NCBI RefSeq assembly: GCF_001039355.2
Contig: NW_019775646.1
Coordinates: 124,001-188,000, forward strand
DNA length: 64,000 nucleotides
Source of the DNA: Lingula anatina
Taxonomy: Eukaryota > Brachiopoda > Lingulata > Lingulida > Lingulidae
Reading direction: 5' to 3'
Shown here: piece after piece, positions 56,214 through 64,000 of the stretch
Layout of the letters: each line of letters opens with the position of its first letter
Numbering within the stretch: position 1 is the stretch's first letter
Notes under the pieces: generated by a model
What the model saw: only the letters and a program-made list of their open reading frames with translations
Databases searched by the model: none
Told to the model about the DNA's origin: nothing
Program-made: the position numbers and the translations under genes

Positions 56214-57757
56214 AGTACACCAAAGGCAACAGCCAGCCACCCTAAGTTGGCGATCAGGAGAAATGCATCTTCCTCCTGTGGTAGGTAGTATATGAAGATG
56301 TACAGTATGAGGCAACAGAAAGCTATGTTTACTATCATCCATGCCGAGGTAAGCGGTAAAAAATAGGCCTACGGTCTGCAGTGTCCATGAGTCGGCAGAT
56401 TTGCTGGTGCCTTTTTCTGTACCATTTTAAGTCACAAGGACTGGAGCCTGTAGTGTCATTATAGTTTTTTATCGCCATCTTAAGATTTATGTTGAACTCT
56501 AGAAAAGCTTTATACATGACTTCAGCAATCGCAAAAAACGCAACGACCGGCAGAATCCAACAGCTTAACATGATAAATTCAAAAGCAATCGAAAATGACT
56601 TAATTATGTTCATTTCTATCGTTCGATTGTTATTTACGAAAAAAAGATGAAATGGAGCGATCTGAATTTCTAAACTATTCACAGAGCCACAAATACTATC
56701 ATACTGTACATCTTGTACGCAAAATTAAAGGGATAATAACTCTTCGTATAAGGTCTATATTTCACAATAAAAACATTTTGAATAACTCATAGAAATACAA
56801 CATATTCTGTTTTACGACAAAAACATGAGTAATAGCTATTATTCTGATATCTGAGCTTGTCTTAAGACCACGTGACCTCCATTGATGGCTATATTCTGTT
56901 ATAATCTCTTTAGAGATTTTACCAAAAAAACAAACTTTTTAGAAAAAAAAAAAAAAAAAAAAAACAGGGACTATCTTTGAATGTAGAAATGGATTCATTA
57001 ACCATTGGTAAGTATGGGAAAAGTGTTGTTTACTCCAGGAAAATTTATTTTTTTGGCCAAAACGAAGAGTTATTATCCCTTTAACCAAGACTATTACCCA
57101 GCTCACAGCAGTGTAAACTAAAATCCGCCATTTAAAATGGCGAGGGCAGAATACACAATGCATGTTGTGATGTAAAACTTCCCATTCTGCAAAAAAATTC
57201 TGCAAGCGGTTCTTACGGCATGCCATATACCAAACCAACACACCAGTTGCTGTACCACGTCATGTAAGCGACTTTTACAAATAGGTGGTAGCCCATAGAT
57301 GGTACGGAAAACATGGTGAATTGTAGAAGGCAGTTTGTCCATATTGCAACTAGCACTACAGTGCTGTACACTCTCAGAGTTTTATTCTACCATATGATTG
57401 TTCTACGTCGACTGCGGCGTTGGCGCTTGCTCCACTCCATGAAAAATTGGACACGCTATTCACCGCTTGATTCTCGTGGTAGAGCCCCACTAATTTCAGA
57501 GATATGATAAGCGGCCGAAAAGGTTTTTGAAGTGGGTTATTCAAAGTCACGTGTACGTTTTCAGGAACGTTTCGTCCCGTCTCTGAGGATCCGACTTTGC
57601 CTTGTTGCAGCTGAGGTTCCATTCTAATACCAACTTTGTTGATCTCTAGCATTGATATTTTCCTTCTCTGTCGACACTTATCATGCATGTGAATGCAATC
57701 CAATCCGTTTTGTTCATTGTTGGCATTCAATACATCACGTGATGTAATCGTACTCAT
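56214..57757 (-). pseudogene. Gustatory-receptor-like (Grl) pseudogene, copy 3 (exon 1 only)
   Basis: Begins at MSTITSRDVLNANNEQ (57,757) and follows exon 1 of copy 1 through PFRPLIISLKLVGLYHENQ. Lesions: frameshift at about 57,383 in the RIKAL segment, a short deletion near 57,240 (loss of about 14 bases of TM2), a 352-base TTAA MITE in the NFAYKMYDS codons (56,729-57,080), a further frameshift near 56,365, and truncation at 56,214 before the exon-1 donor, so no TM7 exons follow. At the codon that is a stop in copy 1 this copy reads TTA, which supports the ancestral frame. Confidence 0.85.
56729..57080. mobile_element. TTAA-target MITE inside the Grl exon, copy-3-private
   Basis: Flanked by TTAA (56,725-56,728 and 57,081-57,084). 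The ends AGGGATAATAACTCTTCGT are exact inverted repeats. Copies 1 and 2 have the uninterrupted target AAATTAACCAAG. Same family as 27,989-28,325 and probably younger, since its ends match better. Confidence 0.92.
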
Positions 57758-57956
57758 TTCAGTATGTTAAGGTTGGTTCTCTCTCTTTGTTGTTGTGTCC
57801 TCATAGATCACAATTATTCCAATCATCTGTTGTATTAAGGGGAGAGAACAATGTTTGGTCAATATGCAATCATACTAAGTCGTACTAGTATGTTGGCTCG
57901 ATCTTGGAGAACGTTTGTACTTTGATAAACCCGTTTCACATGGATTCGTGGTAAGG

Positions 57957-57997
57957 CAAAATAAATAAATAAATAAATAAATAAAAAAATAAAAACT
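57957..57997. repeat. (AAAT)n repeat
   Basis: About seven AAAT units and an A-rich tail; corresponds to the poly-A plus N gap in the other copies. Confidence 0.9.
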
Positions 57998-58645
57998 CCA
58001 CAGGAAATGAATTTACATCATCATTTCGTACTATTGATTTTCTTGTATTTTACCAATTAATACCACTTAACGGATGCCTGTCAGAGGAAACACGACGGCA
58101 GCGATGACACCAGATGCAGATACATGTATGTCAACATAACGATTTCTTGCGGCTCCAAACTATAACGGTGCCTTTAAGCTTCATATGGACATTTAGGTGT
58201 GGGACTTTCTTTTATGAAGCCAAATGTACCACGAAACGGCTATTCAGAACTGTTTCATCTTATTCCGAAGCCTGATTAACGAAATCCCCGTTTCATGAAC
58301 AATTTAGCCTTTTCAAATTAGATAATTACAAGGGCGACCGCTTTTCACTTGTTATAGTCGTACAAATTAAACTGGTTTAAGTGCTGTAGAAAAAGCATGT
58401 GGATGTAGCACATCATCTCAGGAAGAACAAAATTACCCGATGAACGGACAGCTCGAACAACGACACGCATTACCCCATGTTTGGAAGTGTAGGGGACCGG
58501 AAACAAGCCAATGAGACTTTATGAAATTCGTGAATTTGCACAAAAGGCACCGATGACGTACTTCTGAGGAATTATGCAAGTCATGTACACCACAATGCAC
58601 TGCCCACTGGCTGTAAAATGTTTAGACGCTACCACAAGAAATAAA

Positions 58646-58732
58646 TGGCATTCAATACATCACGTGATGTAATCGTACTCATTTCAGTACGTTAAGGTTG
58701 GTTCTCTCTCTTTGTTGTTGTGTCCTTATAGG
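58646..58732 (+). repeat. Templated insertion: second copy of the Grl start region
   Basis: It repeats, in the same orientation, the stretch from TGGCATTCAATACATCACGT through TCTCTCTTTGTTGTTGTGTC that spans the Grl start codon (compare 57,720-57,805). It interrupts a segment that is continuous in copies 1 and 2 (AAGAAATAAATT...GTCC). The GTACGTTAAGG detail matches copy 2 better than the local copy-3 version (GTATGTTAAGG). Confidence 0.85.
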
Positions 58733-59697
58733 TCCTTACATGCTTTGCAAGGATCCTGTGTTCGTAGCGCATTTTTTTCTTACGATCGAATAGCTTCAAT
58801 AATACTGGACTCTTTCTAGCTATTTTATTTACTAATTATTCTTTTTGTGGCGTCAATATAAGCATAACAGAAACAAGATTGTTCAGGAGGAAAATTAATT
58901 TTGTGAAGTGTACTAGATTAAGGTATTGGACATCCTCACACTATTGGCATTAACGTACTACAACACTGAAGACTGCATCATAAATACGACCATTTCTTCT
59001 ACTCTATTTTGTAAGAGAAGGAAAAAACAATGGACGATATTATCAGATTAAGATAATCTATATCAACAAAACATGTTTTCGTATAGTTCCCCGTGTGAAT
59101 TGTATAAAACGGTATACATAATAATAATAATAATAATATCACCTAATAATAGTACTTTAGTTGTCCTGACTAAATACAGTCAATACATTGCTATTGATAA
59201 TATATTATATTTGTTCAAAAATCTACATTGCTACAATGTATACAGTCCAGTTAAAAAGTACCAGTAACCGATTCCATCTTTCTCTCAACTTGCTGTCGTG
59301 CTGCCGATTTTGTCAAGTAACAGGAAGAAACGGAACACGCTGGAAATAATTTTAACTGTTGACTTATCATCATGTATCATTAAATAGAAAATTATATTAA
59401 GTATCACCAATAAGAAAATATCCGAGTATTACCAACTTTAACTACATGCCAACAATGCATTATGTGGTCGAGGCAGTGACATATTAACTAACTGAATCCT
59501 TCTATTCCGAGGTCTATTCCTCTTTGTGCTTTTTTTTTTACATAGACAGTAATACTAAGTTAACGCAATCATCGAAGCACTGTTACGAGTTTGTGACTGA
59601 CGGAGTAAAATATGAATCTGACTGTCAGTGTCAAAATCACTGTAAACTGATTGGCAATCTGAATGTCAACTTTGCCCTTTTTAGATTCAGGTCTTTA

Positions 59698-62396
59698 CTA
59701 ATCATCGTCTTCATCGTCATCATCAGGCACAGGAGGGGGGGCGTAGCTCTGCGCAGTGCTGCCATCTACCGGTCGCACCATGGCGCTGCTGCAATATCTG
59801 ATGGTGTGTAAAGGAACACACTCTTCTTCCATCGGGAGAGGGTGTTGATCCCCTTTTCTGTGAGAAAAAGAAATGATACGGTCACGATGTAACGTAAGCT
59901 CTACAGCAATCACGACAAGATACAGCAATCAATCCTCTACACGCCACATATTGGTAGAGTCTTACTGTAGCGCTTAAAATGTTGCAATCTCTGTATCTAA
60001 ACATTTGCGGTTTTAAGTTGATTGCTTTATTACTGCACATTCAATTCCACGAAATTTAAATCTTCACATACTTGTTATAGACTCTTGTATGTCTGTATAG
60101 TTCTGAATTTTAAAATACACTTATGCAATTTTTACAATATTCACATGTGTGTTACCTGGCGACCATTCGGAGAGCAAGGACAATCTTCTTAGAGAAATTA
60201 AGGGGGAAATTGTCTACGCTCTGGAAATCTTGATTGGTATGCCCTTGTAATGTGGTGGCACCGGCAGAAATCTTAAATTCTGTGATGGAATGCACCTCAT
60301 CGAGCCGGTCGTCAATATTGGAGTCGTCTTCCTGAAGCATTTCATCCTGTGGAACACGTCGCCTGCTTTTGCGTTTTCTCGACCTGAAGTACAAATTACT
60401 CAAGATTTTTACGATTATTAATTCTTATTGGTATAATTCATTAGGCTTCTTTAATGGATGCTTTGTTCTACTTTATTTCTCCGTGGAGTATTTGGTTTAA
60501 GCATGATTTTTAATAATAATAATAATAATATAGAATCAATAACAGAATAACAGAATATCATATGTTCAGTAAATCGCTATGGTCGCTATAACTTATAACA
60601 ATTGAAAAAGTATTCCAAATGTTCCATCTCTGTGACTTGTGTGGATACAAATGCCTCACCTTAAATCTTCACCAATACTGTCATCACCCTGTTCATCACT
60701 GAAATGATGAAAAAGGAAATGCCTATCTTAATAAATCAGTGCTATGACATTTCCACAGAAATTCGCCTATTGAACGAAGGTAAAAGGGGCTTCTTTTCTG
60801 ACAAAGGAAAAAAGTTTTACACAACGCAAATGTTGCCCATTAAAATGAACGTTACTTTAGATACCAAAAAAGTGCAAATTTATTTGTTGAACCAAAGAAA
60901 AAATTAGTGCATAAAACAGAATTTTAAAAGGGGGGAAAAGATGAAAGGGAGCACTGAATACATAGGGACTTAGTGGGTTTACCGTATGGCAATTGTAAAT
61001 ATACTTACAGTTGACTTTGAGACACATCTGGTCTGGGCATTAATAAATCCTGCTGATGAGTTGCCACATCTGAAATGTAAAAAAAAAAACATATTGGAGG
61101 ACACTCCATTTTAAATGACGGAGTTTAGACAATGAGATGCAGGAATCAGACTACATTGCCAATAATGTGAGTGTTACTTAATGCATTTGACGTGAGGCTT
61201 TGTTAATAGTGATCGACCAAATACCGACTGCAGACTGTATTACCATGGAATAATGGCTGAAAAGTGTAAGGAAGTTTATTTTAATCAAGTTTTTCTTGAC
61301 AAAAATATTTGCCCTATTTAATTGCCTAATAATGATGACAGAAACCTCACAATGAATGCGTTTTAACACTTTTTTAAAAAAATTCAGTCTGTCTCTTGTA
61401 ACAGAAACCTGCAACAATCGATTCATTTCAACATACGCGAGGCGCTATCAGAGCTTGATTTTTTTCAAGTGTACACTTACATGTAGATGTGCACGTAGGT
61501 TGCAGACAGTAAAAAGTTATTTTTGTAATGGGTCTTGCTGTGCTTTAAAGAAGCAAAAAAAAAAAAACTCCTTACTACTCAAGGTGTCTTTCTTCTTAAA
61601 CAAACCTTTTAAAACGAATATTTTTCTTCGGTATAAGCTGAAAATAATATGAACATTCCTAACTTAAATTTGCCATATCTCGCACATTTTTTCCGGTTTC
61701 AAAGTATTCGTGTCATGCAAATGCATGTACATAACATGATCACACTGGTCGGCTTTTGGAGAGTATTTTGCATCTAAACCACTATTTACTTACCTATCAG
61801 ACTGATGACAGACTGATTCTCAATGCCCAGCTGCGCCAGGCACTTCCGTTCTTCTGCGATAACACGCTCAGTGCCGCTCACACAAAAACCCTCCAACTGT
61901 TGGCTGGCTAGCTCGCCATCTGTCTCCTTGGGATCTTCAACGACTTTCTTAAGGACATGATACAGCGTGGCGCATGTTTCCGTCTCCACGTCTCTAGTCC
62001 ATGTCTTGTTCGGAGTGCTCCTGGTAATGTTCAAGGTTACCTGTATGGGCTGGGATATAATTACATCGATGACCGGGCACCTTGCGGTCAAGAATTTGAG
62101 AGGTAACTGTTCCCTGCCACGCACGGTCGCGTCATCAATCATCTGAAAATGAAAAGATGAAAAAGACTAAGAAAACACACCAGCACGGTAGCAAATTTTA
62201 TCTCGAACCTTGTAAAATTGACTGCTTCAAATAGATTTGCACTAGTTTATCTTGTTTAATAATACGTTTATTTTCTTTTTTCATTTCGAACATCATATAT
62301 GCTATACTGGTAACCTACGGAGTTATAAAAGCTCACAACATCCTCCTCATCCTTAAGCAGAAGGCAGATTTGTGTTTGATCTTTCCCAGAAGTCTC
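59698..62396 (-). CDS. 3' half of the HeLo-like / tandem ubiquitin-like gene (copy 3; exons 10-15)
   Basis: Exons 62,319-62,396; 61,794-62,142; 61,009-61,069; 60,660-60,698; 60,156-60,383; 59,698-59,857 join in the same phases as copies 1 and 2 with no stop. Exons 10, 12 and 13 are 12, 6 and 9 bases shorter; exon 14 is 6 longer because it uses the ancestral TTCAG acceptor, giving RSRKRKSRRR. The basic and acidic tails (SRKRKSRRR; DDDDEDDD) are kept. Exon 9 should lie about 140 bases upstream, but none of exons 1-9 is visible up to 64,000. The copy is therefore either truncated or has a long intron with its 5' half beyond the window. It is the most diverged of the three. Confidence 0.7.
60513..60531. 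repeat. (AAT)n microsatellite
   Basis: Six AAT units in intron 13 of copy 3. Confidence 0.85.
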
Positions 62397-63372
62397 CTGA
62401 AATACGGTAAACAAAAATTCGTCAAACATGCAATAGCTTAGACGAAACAAGACAGCAAAGCTGTGAAATGCAGAGACACACAACATGAAAATAACAAAGG
62501 CAGTGCACAAAATGGGGTTTGGGTCAAATTTGATCTGAAATTACTTAATGCCTTACACCATAATCTCCACCAATTTTTAATTACGTACTATAGTTAATGT
62601 GGACATTCAGAACATGTACATAGCAAAGAGTTTCAAGCCCATGAGAACCTTAAAGTCACACCTTGAAATTGCAATATGTTTAAGAAATCACAAAGACGCA
62701 TAACTTTAAAAAAAAGAAACCAAGCTTTATTTTATTCTAAATGGTTTTTATAAATTTGAGAATAAATGTAATACGTTGCGTTTACAATGGTAATGCACAA
62801 AATTGGGACATTTTCAGTTCTGATTCACTATAATACAACGGTTAACAGGGCAATTGAGACCCGTTTTTTATGATGTACTACCATCAATGCGGTCATTAAG
62901 AAGTAACGAGCACAGGGCTTCTTCAAAGTCATGCCTTAAAATTAGCATTGTGGGGAAAATTTTAAAACTTCATTACATCAAGAAATAGAATCTATTCCGG
63001 CTGGTTTTCGACGGTGATGGCGACGACAGACACAGGTGATGGTTATATATACAGACACACCGTGCCTGTACATTGCGGTAATGTACCGTGAATTTTGAAC
63101 GGCTCGTAAACTGCAAACGAGCTACTGTATAATGTGTTATAGTTATCTGTTTATCAATATCTATTGATTTACAATAAAACAAATATAAGAGCGCATTCTC
63201 AACGAATTAAGCCAGGCTTTACAAAGCCGGTGACCTAAAAATGGCGGACGTACATGAAAGAAAAACCGCCTAATCTTTTAATTAACCTTTTTCATATTTT
63301 GCGGAAATACGAAGTGCGCATGACAGGAACCGCGCGCCACAGGGGTCATAGTGGTCCTCTGCTGTTTCCAGC

Positions 63373-63573
63373 ATGGCTATGCTAGGTGTAGATGCTGTAC
63401 AAGGTGCGCATATAAAAAGGTCGCATGAAGCGTGCATTGATTTCTGTCAAACTAAAAAGGTGGCTGAAGCACAGAAATGCGTAAACTGTAGGCAAGAAAC
63501 AGCTATTTGGACGGAGAATCAAGCAATTAAATATTTTCTTTCTCAGTTTAGATACGATGCGCTTTACAACTAG
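63373..63573 (+). CDS. Small hypothetical ORF (66 codons), doubtful
   Basis: Starts MAMLGVDAVQGAHIKRSHEA and has four Cys (CIDFC, KCVNC spacing). No signal peptide, no TM segment, no family recognised. It could be an exon or part of a decayed transposon, given the fragment 250 bases downstream. The evidence is only length and a non-repetitive composition. Confidence 0.2.
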   Translation: MAMLGVDAVQGAHIKRSHEACIDFCQTKKVAEAQKCVNCRQETAIWTENQAIKYFLSQFRYDALYN

Positions 63574-63820
63574 ACTTCACCTAAGCGTTCGAGCCTTGGC
63601 TGTACTTTCAATAGTGATGACGAACTAAAGCTTCGGAGTTCTTTTAAATGCTTCCGATAATAAAGATATGCGAAAGAGACTCGTTATTTTTTTATATATA
63701 AAATCAAAATAGCCAGTAGACTCGTACACAGCTTTCAAGAGTGTGGACAGGTGCGCAGACCTACGTCTTCACAATTTTGTACATGTANTGCTCATCAGTT
63801 AAACTCGTGGTGAAGAAAGC

Positions 63821-63991
63821 ATGGCGGCTGAAGGCGATCGAAGGAAAAAAGCTCTTCTGTTCTATTATCTTTGAAAACAGAGACGAAAAAGGAATAATTT
63901 GGCCCGTAGAGCAGCAATGAATCGACTTTCTACGGAGATAATATCACCAGAGATATTCACGGAAATATTAATGTTCGGAGCCGAGATTTAA
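63821..63991 (+). pseudogene. Possible Harbinger-type transposase N-terminal remnant
   Basis: The frame MAAEGDRRKKALLFYYL, stop, KQRRKRNNLARRAAMNRL has the short acidic start followed by Arg/Lys-rich helices often seen at the N-terminus of HARBI1-like nucleases. A TGA interrupts it and TAA ends it at 63,989-63,991. No catalytic core is visible before the window end. Tentative. Confidence 0.25.
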
Positions 63992-64000
63992 TTACTGTAC

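Larger units (their letters stand above)
57758..59697. other. Intergenic DNA, copy 3
   Basis: Homologue of 14,213-16,340, with an AAAT repeat (57,957-57,997) at the site of the assembly gaps in copies 1 and 2, and a templated 87-base insertion (58,646-58,732). No gene seen. Confidence 0.5.
56214..62396. repeat. Segmental duplication, copy 3 (partial)
   Basis: It covers Grl exon 1, the intergenic DNA and exons 10-15 of the large gene. Homology ends just past exon 10 at about 62,400. It lacks the integrase fragment and the CCTCCGCC repeat in introns 11 and 10. Confidence 0.85.
62397..64000. other. Sequence upstream of copy 3, unique
   Basis: No homology to the other units. It has an internal diverged repeat (GCACAAAATxGGG ... 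near 62,505 and 62,808). Two small plus-strand frames are listed separately. One N at 63,787. Confidence 0.5.

Noticed and set aside
1-64000. CRISPR arrays, rRNA or prokaryotic operons
   Set aside because: Regular spaced repeats with unique spacers, rRNA-like stretches and operon structure are absent; splice-site structure shows a eukaryotic genome.

Overview
The window is invertebrate animal DNA: AT-rich, intron-rich, and full of microsatellites and small DNA-transposon remnants. The gene content (a chemoreceptor of the gustatory-receptor-like family, a lone peptide-type GPCR, a fibronectin III exon) and the repeat types suggest a marine lophotrochozoan or deuterostome, but the species cannot be fixed from sequence alone. 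There are two numbered assembly gaps (14,424-14,594 and 39,663-39,687) and two single N bases.

Layout. Positions 1-10.7 kb are single copy. They hold one intact single-exon class A GPCR (3,493-4,563, minus), one isolated FN3 exon (8,477-8,660, minus), a MITE and non-coding DNA. From about 10.7 kb the window is a tandem segmental duplication. Copy 1 spans about 10.7-33.5 kb, copy 2 about 35.9-55.2 kb, and copy 3 runs from about 56.2 kb to at least 62.4 kb. Each unit carries, both on the minus strand, a gustatory-receptor-like (Grl) gene and, upstream of it, a large multi-exon gene that I do not recognise by name.

The large gene is the main find. In copies 1 and 2, fifteen exons with mutually consistent splice phases each assemble into an uninterrupted 1,224-residue reading frame (exon coordinates are in the entries). 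The predicted protein has a helical N-terminal region that resembles, by eye, MLKL/HeLo-type four-helix bundles. A coiled-coil brace follows, then a distinctive beta-rich domain, several segments patterned like ubiquitin (beta-grasp) folds, and an Asp/Glu-rich tail. Copy 3 retains only the last six exons, still open. The Grl genes show the TY-x5-QF signature and phase-0 introns at the 3' end. All three Grl copies are broken, each by different lesions (a nonsense codon; deletions and frameshifts; a MITE plus truncation), while the neighbouring large gene stays open.

Mobile DNA. Comparing the copies gives empty sites for many insertions, so element ends and target duplications can be read directly. 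They include a Tourist/PIF-Harbinger-type palindromic MITE (TTA target), a MITE inserted at TTAA (one copy inside a Grl exon), a hAT-like MITE, a second TTA-target MITE 12 bases from a splice donor, a widely dispersed CCTCCGCCAAGGAGG repeat, a decayed integrase-type gene piece, and a 3.3-kb element built from palindromic CCTATAGG arrays. Shared and private insertions suggest that the large-gene part of copies 1 and 2 split after copy 3. The Grl part shows a different affinity (2 with 3), which points to unequal exchange or gene conversion.
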